Assembly: GCA_045531405.1 (NCBI GenBank)
Contig: JAZSDX010000022.1
Location: 1 to 6,631, forward strand
Origin: RGIG4079 sp045531405
Lineage (GTDB): Bacteria; Bacteroidota; Bacteroidia; Bacteroidales; Muribaculaceae
DNA: 6,631 nt
Direction of reading: 5' to 3'
Shown: in pieces, positions 1 through 6,493 of the stretch
Numbering within the stretch: position 1 is the first letter of the stretch
How the letters are laid out: each line of letters begins with the position of its first letter
Notes under the pieces: model-generated
Told to the model about the DNA's origin: nothing
Database searches by the model: none
What the model saw: only the letters and a program-made list of their open reading frames with translations
Translations under genes and position numbers: made by a program

Positions 1-1
1 T

Positions 2-988
2 ACCAATGTTACGGTGAATGGAATGTACCCAATGACAGGTAATATCGGTGGTAACGAATCGCTCTCAATCGTTTCTTCTAATGTAGAGATTTCAGCCAAA
101 GGCTCGGCTGCTGTTGATGACTTCAATGGTGGTATTTCTCTCGTGGATTGTGTAATAGCAACTCCAATTGGAGGAGAAGTCGTTGATGCTACAATAGAGG
201 ATGGCAAAGGAAATTATGCTCGCAAAGTTGTGATAAAATCACAGTTGATGTTATACAATGATATTAATAACACTATCACATTAGAGACTTATGCAACAAG
301 AGATAAGACAACCAATGCTCAACTTGTTAATCGCATATTCTACAAGGATAATAGCTGGACTACATTGTGTTTGCCTTTTGATGTTAACAATTTAAATGGC
401 ACACCTTTTGAAGGAGCGACAATTATGGAATTGAATACAGCAAGCCGTAATGGATTTGATATCGCAACTGGTATGCTTTATCTATCATTCAAGACTGTTA
501 ATGCGATAGAAGCAGGGAAACCATATATCGTTAAATGGGAAAATGGTGAAAACATCGTGAATCCGGTATTTGAAAACATTGTTATCACTAATTATGAGCC
601 TAAATCTATTGCTTCAGAGACATTTGAGCTAGATGCAATAAATATGATAGGTAGCTATGCTCCTGTTTATGTATCTGCCGGAGACCAAAGCATTATGTTT
701 ATGGGAACTGATAAAGTTATATATTTCCCTACAGAAGATGCCACTCTAAATAGTTTCCAGTCACATTTTGAAATTCCTTCATTAAAAGGGGCAAAAGATA
801 CTGCTGTTAAGAACTATACAATAGATTTTGATGGGAATGTATTAGGAATTGAAAAGCTTATAATTGATAAAACAACTGAAAATAATAATGAAACATTATA
901 TGACTTGTTAGGTCGCATCATAAAGCACCCCAATAAAGGATTCTACATTAAAAAAGTTGATAACATCACCACCAAAGTCATAAAGTAG
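2..988 (+). CDS. C-terminal part of a large Bacteroidales surface/secreted protein (5' end outside window)
   Basis: The frame is open to the left edge, so this is the last 328 codons of a longer gene; the GTG at 14 and the ATG at 23 are internal and not convincing starts. The first third (to about base 240) is a beta-rich stretch with 'AKGSAAVDDFNGG' and 'DCVIATPIGG', a pattern I associate with repetitive Bacteroidales cell-surface proteins. The middle contains 'SWTTLCLPFDV' and 'AGKPYIVKW', phrases recurrent in large Bacteroides/Prevotella hypothetical surface proteins. The end, 'ETLYDLLGRIIKHPNKGFYI' followed by a Lys-rich tail, resembles the short Por/type IX-like C-terminal domain of this phylum. 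No catalytic motif or membrane segment is visible. Codon usage is AT-richer than in the aspD/aspT genes. Location on or outside the outer membrane is inferred from the tail; the function is unknown. Confidence 0.8.
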   Translation, partial: TNVTVNGMYPMTGNIGGNESLSIVSSNVEISAKGSAAVDDFNGGISLVDCVIATPIGGEVVDATIEDGKGNYARKVVIKSQLMLYNDINNTITLETYATRDKTTNAQLVNRIFYKDNSWTTLCLPFDVNNLNGTPFEGATIMELNTASRNGFDIATGMLYLSFKTVNAIEAGKPYIVKWENGENIVNPVFENIVITNYEPKSIASETFELDAINMIGSYAPVYVSAGDQSIMFMGTDKVIYFPTEDATLNSFQSHFEIPSLKGAKDTAVKNYTIDFDGNVLGIEKLIIDKTTENNNETLYDLLGRIIKHPNKGFYIKKVDNITTKVIK

Positions 989-1006
989 TATTCTTTCATA
1001 TTTCAC

Positions 1007-1050
1007 AAACGCAACCTCGCACAACAAAATGCGGGGCTGCGTTTATTTTA
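1007..1050 (+). terminator. Intrinsic terminator of the surface-protein gene
   Basis: Arms 1007-1020 and 1031-1044 pair as 7 bp (AAACGCA/TGCGTTT), one A-C mismatch, then 6 bp (CCTCGC/GCGGGG, one G-U), around a 10-nt loop. A T-rich run follows (1042-1050). It lies 18 bp after the stop codon at 988 and fits a rho-independent terminator acting on the plus strand. Confidence 0.85.
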
Positions 1051-1097
1051 TAATCGCTAAGTTCTTAACATCTTTGCACTGCACTTTTTTCACTGAT

Positions 1098-1142
1098 AAC
1101 ACAATTAAGCTAATCGCATAATGCGATTAGCTTAATTGTGTT
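1098..1142. repeat. Perfect 21-bp inverted repeat with 3-nt loop between convergent genes
   Basis: Bases 1098-1118 are the exact reverse complement of 1122-1142, with loop TAA at 1119-1121. It lies 36 bp past the aspD stop and about 50 bp past the first terminator. The obvious role is stopping or 3'-end protection of the aspT-aspD transcript. However, minus-strand transcription leaves the hairpin into TATCAGTGAAAAAAG, which has no U-tract, and on the plus strand what follows is only moderately T-rich. A canonical intrinsic terminator is therefore not clear; an RNA 3'-end stabiliser or a protein-binding palindrome are alternatives. Confidence 0.75.
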
Positions 1143-1177
1143 GAAATAATTATATTTACAATAAATACAGATTATTT

Positions 1178-2899
1178 TCACTTTGCAGTGCAATCGGGTT
1201 GTCCACCTTTCCCTCGGAATTCATCGTGGTATTCGTTGAGGATTGTGCGTATTGCGGTGCCTATTTTGAGGTAGGATTTGCGGTCGAGGTTGGCGAGAGA
1301 TATGCGCACCGACCAATCGGGACCGGCAAAGCCGTCGCCATTCAACAACACTACTGCCGTTTCGTTGGCAAGGCGTATCACAAAGTCGAGGGGTTCATAA
1401 TTCTTGGCAAGGAACTCACAAAATTCATCACCATAGATGCGTTTTGCCCACACCATTATATCCATTTCAGAATAATATCCTGCACGCAAGGGGTCGGGCT
1501 TGAGAGTGAAGCCTGTAGTTTTCCACAAAGCATCTAATCGATTATTGATAATCGTTTGCATTCGTGTTTTATACACGTTCTCTCTATCAAGCAACGAATA
1601 GGCAGCAAAGAGCGACATTTGCATTTGTTGAGGTGTTGATAATCCGGCAGTGTGGTTCAATGCCACCATGCGACTGTCAGCCACCATGCGGTCGATAAAC
1701 TTCATTTTTTCAGGTTCAAGAGTGAGCGAACCATAACGAGTGTTCAATGCTTTCTTGTTTTTGTCGCAAAGATGATCAATGAGCGCATCAAAAATATTTA
1801 GTTGATTGAGAGCAATCACAGCAAGTCGCCACCCTGTCGCTCCGAAATATTTAGAGAACGAATAAACAGTCATGGTGTTATGAGGCAATCGATACATCAA
1901 CGACTTAAATTCAGGTACAAAAGTGCCATACACATCATCGGTAACAATCATCAAGTCGTGATTATCCTTATGAACCACATCGGCAATGCGATCGAGTGCC
2001 GATTGCGAAAGAGTATATGAAGGTGGATTGCTTGGATTTACTACGCAAAGGAGTTTCACATTTTTATCACGCAACTTATCGATTTCTTCATCGGGATATT
2101 GCCAATAGTGCAATCCATCTTCTTCAACTTTATTGGCACTGATATTCACAACATTAAAGCCAAATCGTTCGAGATGAGGAATTTCAAGATAAGGCGTAAA
2201 CACCGGTGTCATTATCGCGATTGTATCGCCATGTTTGAGTAATCTATTCTCAAACAAAGAATCAAAAGCATAACACATCGCAGCAGTGCCACCCTCAACG
2301 GCAAACAAATCATAAACCCTGCTTTTACATTCACAACCACAATCTTTACCCTCTTTACATTCGCAATCATCATCGCATTGACAATCGCCCATCTCTTTAG
2401 CAAGATAATCACGCACGAGCAATTCAGTGTAATGCAAAATGCGGTCGGGCGTAGGATATTGGTCGCCAATTACAGCTTCTGCCCATTCATGAGCCACATC
2501 ATTAGGATTGGCATCATGATTCACTATGAGATATTCAAATGCTCCTCGCAATAGCTGTGCACTATCGGCATTTCGATGTACATCAAGGAAAGTCCTAAAG
2601 CGTTCCCCTATACCCTCTTTTGTTGGAATCCCAGCAATACCATCGCCCACATCTTTTGTGCGACGACATTCATACAAAGCCCATTGCCCCAACAAAAAGA
2701 ATGCTTCGCGAGGAGTAGTGGCTATCCAGTTTGGGTTACCACGACCGGCATTTAGGAATGTCGCCGACGATTTGCGTGCATCATCTTGAGCCATAGCTAT
2801 TAGACGATTTTTTATCTCAAACGGGCTCATTTTCTCGAGTTCACGTTCAATTTTTCTTTTATCCTGGCTTTTACAGCCTGTGTTTTTCTTACTTTCCAT
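1178..2899 (-). CDS. aspD: Aspartate 4-decarboxylase (bifunctional aspartate aminotransferase / L-aspartate beta-decarboxylase)
   Basis: This PLP enzyme of fold type I converts L-aspartate plus H+ to L-alanine and CO2 in the cytoplasm; family members also show aspartate transaminase activity. The 573-residue product has the expected landmarks: 'GRGNPNW' (52-58) near the N-terminus; 'VEGGTAAM' (201-208), the cofactor phosphate loop; 'NPSNPP' (288-293) with the cofactor-contacting Asn291; 'DDVY' (321-324); 'SFSK' with Lys350 as the expected Schiff-base lysine and Arg358 eight residues on; and Arg532 in 'WSVRIS', the likely substrate carboxylate binder. It is somewhat longer than the roughly 530-residue homologues I remember, in part because of a seven-Cys insertion at 173-191 (separate entry). 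The ATG at 2899 is kept: an A/T-rich leader precedes it and there is no Shine-Dalgarno site. It lies 41 bp downstream of aspT on the same strand, so the two are probably co-transcribed. All active-site residues are present, so it should be functional. Confidence 0.95.
   Translation of the reverse strand: MESKKNTGCKSQDKRKIERELEKMSPFEIKNRLIAMAQDDARKSSATFLNAGRGNPNWIATTPREAFFLLGQWALYECRRTKDVGDGIAGIPTKEGIGERFRTFLDVHRNADSAQLLRGAFEYLIVNHDANPNDVAHEWAEAVIGDQYPTPDRILHYTELLVRDYLAKEMGDCQCDDDCECKEGKDCGCECKSRVYDLFAVEGGTAAMCYAFDSLFENRLLKHGDTIAIMTPVFTPYLEIPHLERFGFNVVNISANKVEEDGLHYWQYPDEEIDKLRDKNVKLLCVVNPSNPPSYTLSQSALDRIADVVHKDNHDLMIVTDDVYGTFVPEFKSLMYRLPHNTMTVYSFSKYFGATGWRLAVIALNQLNIFDALIDHLCDKNKKALNTRYGSLTLEPEKMKFIDRMVADSRMVALNHTAGLSTPQQMQMSLFAAYSLLDRENVYKTRMQTIINNRLDALWKTTGFTLKPDPLRAGYYSEMDIMVWAKRIYGDEFCEFLAKNYEPLDFVIRLANETAVVLLNGDGFAGPDWSVRISLANLDRKSYLKIGTAIRTILNEYHDEFRGKGGQPDCTAK
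2327..2383 (-). other. Cysteine-rich acidic insertion within AspD (7 Cys in 19 residues)
   Basis: Residues 173-191 of AspD contain Cys173, 175, 179, 181, 187, 189 and 191, interspersed with Asp, Glu, Lys and Gly, giving CxC-x3-CxC-x5-CxCxC. The piece sits between the helix ending 'VRDYLAKEM' and 'YDLFAVEGGTAAM', just ahead of the cofactor phosphate loop. The coding DNA holds an imperfect internal repeat (GAATGTAAA occurs twice), suggesting growth by tandem duplication. From memory, characterised AspD proteins have a short linker here without clustered cysteines; I could not align to check. Metal binding (Zn, Cu(I) or Fe-S) or disulfide switching is inference. Confidence 0.7.
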
Positions 2900-2940
2900 A
2901 ACTAAATTTTAATTACATTTTGTCTTATATTTCAAAAAGA

Positions 2941-4641
2941 TTAACTCATCAACAATACGATTGCTACACCCCAAAGAATCAACAATGTGTTACCAACAGC
3001 GTAGGTTACCGTATATCCCATTGCCGGGATTGAGCTTTGAAGTGAATCTTGGATTGCTCCGAGAGCAGCTGTTGTAGTGCGACCACCTGCACAACAGCCA
3101 AGATTTATTGCAGGATGGAATTTGAATATCTTTGCACCCATCCAGATACCTATAAACAATGGTACTGATGTAGCAAGCACTCCGGCAATAAACAACATAA
3201 ATCCCACTTTTTCTATACCTTGAACAAATGTAGGTCCGGCAGTTATACCTACCACTGCGATAAACATATTCAAGCCGAGGTTATTAAGGATCCATAATGC
3301 CGGTTGAGGAATACCTCCAAATGTAGGACGACGAGAACGAAGCCAACCAAACACCAATCCGGCAATCAATGCGCCACCACTTGTACTAAGACTGATAGGA
3401 ACACCACCCAGATGTAAAGTCAACGCACCAATAATGCCACCTATAACAATGCCTAATCCCACAAAAACAAGATCGGTTTGATTTGTCGGACGATCCACAT
3501 ATCCCATTTGAGGTGCAGCAGCATTTACCTCACGAGCAAGCCCATTGATTGTTATCAAATCACCTGCATTTAATTCGGTTTGAGCAAGCACAGGAATCTC
3601 AACACCACCACGACTTATGCTCTTAATTATAATGCCGGCCATAAATGATTTTGCGCGAAGTTGATCAACGGTGATACCATCAATTGTTTTCTTTGTAAGC
3701 ATCACCTTTACCTGTTCGATAGGGAATGAGAGCAAATCATTGTCGGCAACTTCAGAGCCAATCCAACTTTCATCTTCAATCACATACTCACGACGTCCAC
3801 TCAACACAATTTCATCTCCTTTTTTTACTATTGAGGTAAAAGCAGGCTCCACGATTTTGCCATCAATACGCAAACGTTCCACAAATACACGTCGATTCAT
3901 CTTTTTTATATAGTCTTCAATCTCAGCTACGGTGCGAGAGGTATCGAAATATGACGACTCGGCACGATAAGCACGAAATACCACTTGACGATTTGAATCG
4001 ATATATGAAGGATCACTGGCAATGCTACTTTGATTGAGTTGTGCAGCTAACTGTGCTGTTTGTTGCTTCACTTTATCTAACCCACCAAGCAATCGAGGTC
4101 CAATGTTTCCAAGAATATAGGCAGAGCCAATAGTACCGAATATATATGTCACTGCATAACACACAGGAATCATATCTGTCCACATCTTCTTGTCGGCAGC
4201 CGATGCATCAAGGGTTGAAATCGTATCCCCCCCGACTCCTATTACTGCTGAAATTGTTTGGGCTCCACTTAATAAACCGGCAGCTTCTCCGGGAGAGTAG
4301 CCAAATAGTTTGGCTATGCCAAAAGTTACCGCCAAACACACTACACACAATGCTACAGCAAATGCCACCTGCTTTAAGCCAGAGCCTCGCAACGAACGGA
4401 AAAATTGAGGTCCGACACTATATCCTATGGCAAATAGGAACAAAAGAAAGAAAACCGATTTCAATGGGCCTGAAATAGGAATATCCATCTGCCCTACTAA
4501 TACACCCACTAACAACACCGAAGTTACCGTGCCAAGCGAAAAAGATTTATACTTAAGTCTTCCAACCCAGAAACCAACTCCAATAGTCAAAAATATCGCC
4601 AATGAGGGATATTCTCGAAATAAATCAACTACTGCATCCAT
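2941..4641 (-). CDS. aspT: Aspartate:alanine antiporter (AspT/YidE/YbjL family)
   Basis: This inner-membrane carrier exchanges external L-aspartate for internal L-alanine. Coupled to AspD, this electrogenic exchange plus proton-consuming decarboxylation yields proton motive force. The product is 566 residues from the ATG at 4641. It has the family's duplicated plan: an N-terminal block of about five membrane segments (residues 10-180) with 'FAIGYSVGPQFF' and 'LLSGAQTISAVIG'; a cytoplasmic middle with two TrkA-C/RCK-C-like domains (about 220-300 and 305-375); and a C-terminal membrane block (about 390-566) with the matching 'CAGGRTTTAALGAI'. Length agrees with the roughly 540-residue Tetragenococcus AspT. 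A GTG at 4650 would add three residues; I prefer the ATG, since neither start has a Shine-Dalgarno site. It is the first gene of the aspT-aspD operon, with a promoter at 4756-4785. The paired hydrophobic blocks and aspD next door make the name secure; substrate specificity is by homology. Confidence 0.93.
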   Translation of the reverse strand: MDAVVDLFREYPSLAIFLTIGVGFWVGRLKYKSFSLGTVTSVLLVGVLVGQMDIPISGPLKSVFFLLFLFAIGYSVGPQFFRSLRGSGLKQVAFAVALCVVCLAVTFGIAKLFGYSPGEAAGLLSGAQTISAVIGVGGDTISTLDASAADKKMWTDMIPVCYAVTYIFGTIGSAYILGNIGPRLLGGLDKVKQQTAQLAAQLNQSSIASDPSYIDSNRQVVFRAYRAESSYFDTSRTVAEIEDYIKKMNRRVFVERLRIDGKIVEPAFTSIVKKGDEIVLSGRREYVIEDESWIGSEVADNDLLSFPIEQVKVMLTKKTIDGITVDQLRAKSFMAGIIIKSISRGGVEIPVLAQTELNAGDLITINGLAREVNAAAPQMGYVDRPTNQTDLVFVGLGIVIGGIIGALTLHLGGVPISLSTSGGALIAGLVFGWLRSRRPTFGGIPQPALWILNNLGLNMFIAVVGITAGPTFVQGIEKVGFMLFIAGVLATSVPLFIGIWMGAKIFKFHPAINLGCCAGGRTTTAALGAIQDSLQSSIPAMGYTVTYAVGNTLLILWGVAIVLLMS

Positions 4642-4755
4642 AATATACACTTTTTACTATAATTTTTTTGAAGTTTCCTTTTATACTGATGCAAAAACAA
4701 CGACAACAATATAAAGGTTTTCTCAATCACAAATTTTAACCCAATTCTACTGAAA

Positions 4756-4785
4756 ACAAATCTAAAAATTTGAACATAAATCAAA
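4756..4785 (-). promoter_or_regulatory. Bacteroidetes-type promoter for aspT-aspD
   Basis: On the minus strand there is an exact -7 box TAGATTTG (4763-4756; consensus TAnnTTTG) and a -33 TTTG (4785-4782), 18 nt apart. Transcription would start near 4749 and give a leader of about 105 nt before the ATG at 4641. The leader is A/T-rich with no recognisable riboswitch. The elements interleave with those of the opposite promoter. Confidence 0.6.
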
Positions 4786-4802
4786 AAAAAGCAGTAACTT
4801 TG
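4769..4802 (+). promoter_or_regulatory. Bacteroidetes-type promoter for the DASS transporter gene
   Basis: There is an exact -7 box TAACTTTG (4795-4802), continuing as TTTGCACTCG, a run typical of strong Bacteroidales promoters. A -33 TTTG lies at 4769-4772. The 22-nt spacer is somewhat long, so the -33 assignment is less sure than the -7. Transcription would begin near 4808-4810, leaving a leader of about 93 nt. Confidence 0.7.
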
Positions 4803-4820
4803 CACTCGTTTTTGACACCC

Positions 4821-4858
4821 CCTCTGTTGAGACAACGTTAAAGGATGTAAATCAGAGG
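4821..4858 (+). other. Possible stem-loop in the 5' leader of the DASS gene
   Basis: CCTCTG (4821-4826) can pair with CAGAGG (4853-4858). The 26-nt loop could alternatively hold a small GTTG-AGA-CAAC hairpin (4826-4836). This is only 6 bp, matches no riboswitch class I recognise, and may be chance. It is recorded because the leader is longer than translation would need. Confidence 0.25.
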
Positions 4859-4902
4859 CTTATCGCAATTTCAGAACAAAAACTATTAATAAATAATACA
4901 TT

Positions 4903-6423
4903 ATGTTTAAAAGCTTTCCTGGCGCACATTTGATGGAAGCGTTACAACGCAAGAAACTCCATCGTTTAATGTCAACAGAGTTCTTGGCTTCGCGCCTTAC
5001 AAAAATCCTTATTGCGTCAATCACAATGATTGTTCTTTGGGCTATCCCAACAACTTCTTTCGGCATTGACGGTCTCACTTTAGTAGAACAACGCGTAATC
5101 GCAATTTTTGCATTTGCAACTTTGATGTGGGTATTCAATGCAATTCCGGCATGGACAACCTCAACATTCGTAGTTGTACTACTTTTGTTTGCCACCTCTG
5201 ATAGTAGTCTATGGTTCTTCCGCGACGGCATTCCTACTGAAGAATTAGGCAAACTCACAAGTTACAAATCATTGATGGCTTGTTTTGCCGACCCTATCAT
5301 CATGCTCTTTATTGGAGGTTTTATCATTGCAATTGCGGCTACTAAAACAGGCTTAGATGTGAAACTTGCAAAAGTGATGCTCAAACCTTTCGGCACTCAA
5401 TCAAAATATGTATTATTAGGTTTTATCACCGTAACTGCCGTATTCTCAATGTTCTTGAGCAACACTGCTACTGCTGCAATGATGCTTACATTCTTGGCTC
5501 CGGTGCTTAAAGCTCTTCCTGCCGACGGTAAAGGTAAAATCGGTTTGGCTCTTGCAATTCCGGTTGCTGCAAACATTGGTGGTATGGGTACTCCTATCGG
5601 CACTCCTCCTAATGCTATTGCATTGAAATATCTCAATGACCCCGAAGGTATGAACATGAATATCGGTTTCGGTGAATGGATGGCATTTATGATTCCTTTC
5701 ACATTGCTTCTCGTGTTCATTTCATGGGTTGTTTTGTTAAAATTATTCCCCTTCAAACAAAAGACTATTAATCTTAACATTGAAGGCGAAGCTAAAAAAG
5801 ACTGGCGTTCGATTACAGTATATATCGTATTTGCATTGACAGTGCTCCTTTGGGTTCTCGACAAATATACCGGCGTAAACTCAAACGTTGTTGCAATGTT
5901 ACCAGTGGGTGTATTCTGCATCATCGGGGTAATCACACGTCGCGACCTTGAGGAAATCAGTTGGGGTGTGCTTTGGATGGTAGCCGGTGGTTTTGCTCTT
6001 GGTGTGGCATTGAACCAAACAGGCTTGGCAACACACATCATTTCGGCTATTCCATTTGACACATGGTCTCCAATTCTCGTAATTGTAGGTTCTGGTCTCA
6101 TTTGCTATGCTATGGCTAACTTTATCTCACACACAGCAACTGCCAACCTTTTGGTTCCTATCTTGGCAGTAGCAGGTGGTAGCATGTCGGCTCAATTGGC
6201 TCCACTTGGTGGCGTATCTACATTGTTGATTGGTGTTGCAATTGCATCTTCTTTGGGTATGGTTCTTCCTATCAGTACTCCTCCAAATGCTATGGCTCAA
6301 TCAACCGGTTTGATTCAAGAAAAAGACATGGCAAAAGTGGGTCTTATCATGGGTATTATTGGCCTTGTGATTGGCTATATTATGCTTATTATTCTCGGTT
6401 CTAACGGACTTATCGGAGGATAA
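4903..6423 (+). CDS. DASS/SLC13-family anion (probably C4-dicarboxylate) transporter
   Basis: This 506-residue inner-membrane permease has the inverted-repeat layout of the divalent anion:sodium symporters (VcINDY, SdcS, mammalian SLC13). Repeat 1 carries 'FLSNTATAAMM' (Ser186-Asn187-Thr188) and 'GGMGTPIGTPPNAI' (226-239). Repeat 2 carries 'FISHTATANLL' (Ser409-His410-Thr411) and 'LPISTPPNAMA' (455-465). Roughly eleven hydrophobic segments run from residue 33 to 498, with a polar linker near 285-302. In this family the two SNT motifs bind sodium and substrate; here the second has His for Asn. Succinate, fumarate, malate, aspartate, citrate or sulfate are all possible by family; its position opposite the aspartate:alanine operon favours a C4-dicarboxylate or aspartate. 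The start at 4903 gives a charged N-terminus and follows an A/T-rich leader; Met11 or Met23 are weaker alternatives. A terminator follows 19 bp after the stop, so it is probably monocistronic. Confidence 0.88.
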   Translation: MFKSFPGAHLMEALQRKKLHRLMSTEFLASRLTKILIASITMIVLWAIPTTSFGIDGLTLVEQRVIAIFAFATLMWVFNAIPAWTTSTFVVVLLLFATSDSSLWFFRDGIPTEELGKLTSYKSLMACFADPIIMLFIGGFIIAIAATKTGLDVKLAKVMLKPFGTQSKYVLLGFITVTAVFSMFLSNTATAAMMLTFLAPVLKALPADGKGKIGLALAIPVAANIGGMGTPIGTPPNAIALKYLNDPEGMNMNIGFGEWMAFMIPFTLLLVFISWVVLLKLFPFKQKTINLNIEGEAKKDWRSITVYIVFALTVLLWVLDKYTGVNSNVVAMLPVGVFCIIGVITRRDLEEISWGVLWMVAGGFALGVALNQTGLATHIISAIPFDTWSPILVIVGSGLICYAMANFISHTATANLLVPILAVAGGSMSAQLAPLGGVSTLLIGVAIASSLGMVLPISTPPNAMAQSTGLIQEKDMAKVGLIMGIIGLVIGYIMLIILGSNGLIGG

Positions 6424-6442
6424 TTAAACTTATCATTATACA

Positions 6443-6487
6443 AAAAGGAGCTGTTTCATCATTATGCGACAGCTTCTTTTGATTTTT
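6443..6487 (+). terminator. Intrinsic terminator of the DASS gene
   Basis: The arms 6443-6454 and 6469-6480 form a 12-bp stem (core AGGAGCTGT/ACAGCTTCT with one G-U pair) around a 14-nt loop. The T-rich run TCTTTTGATTTTT follows. It begins 20 bp after the stop codon at 6423. Confidence 0.85.
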
Positions 6488-6493
6488 ACAAAT

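Noticed and set aside
1069..1076. CATCTTTG as a plus-strand promoter -7 box driving an RNA through the hairpin
   Set aside because: The first base departs from TAnnTTTG and no TTTG lies at the -33 distance, so there is too little to call a promoter or small RNA.
1199..1537. 112-codon plus-strand open frame opposite aspD
   Set aside because: It is fully within the aspD C-terminal domain, has no start context, and its composition is that of a reverse-strand shadow.
2327..2383. Cys-rich stretch as a frameshift or sequencing artefact
   Set aside because: The reading frame and all AspD motifs continue uninterrupted on both sides, and codon usage is normal for the gene.
4642..4650. GTG at 4650 as the aspT start
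   Set aside because: It adds only Met-Tyr-Ile before an ATG that gives a typical N-terminus; neither has a ribosome-binding site, so the ATG is preferred, but the GTG cannot be excluded.
4860..5258. 132-codon minus-strand open frame overlapping the promoter leader and the DASS gene
   Set aside because: It lies antisense to clear transporter coding sequence, has no recognisable protein pattern, and is the shadow of that gene.
5397..6101. 234-codon minus-strand open frame inside the DASS gene
   Set aside because: It is antisense to conserved DASS motifs; its length is explained by the codon bias of the real gene, and the product looks like nothing known.
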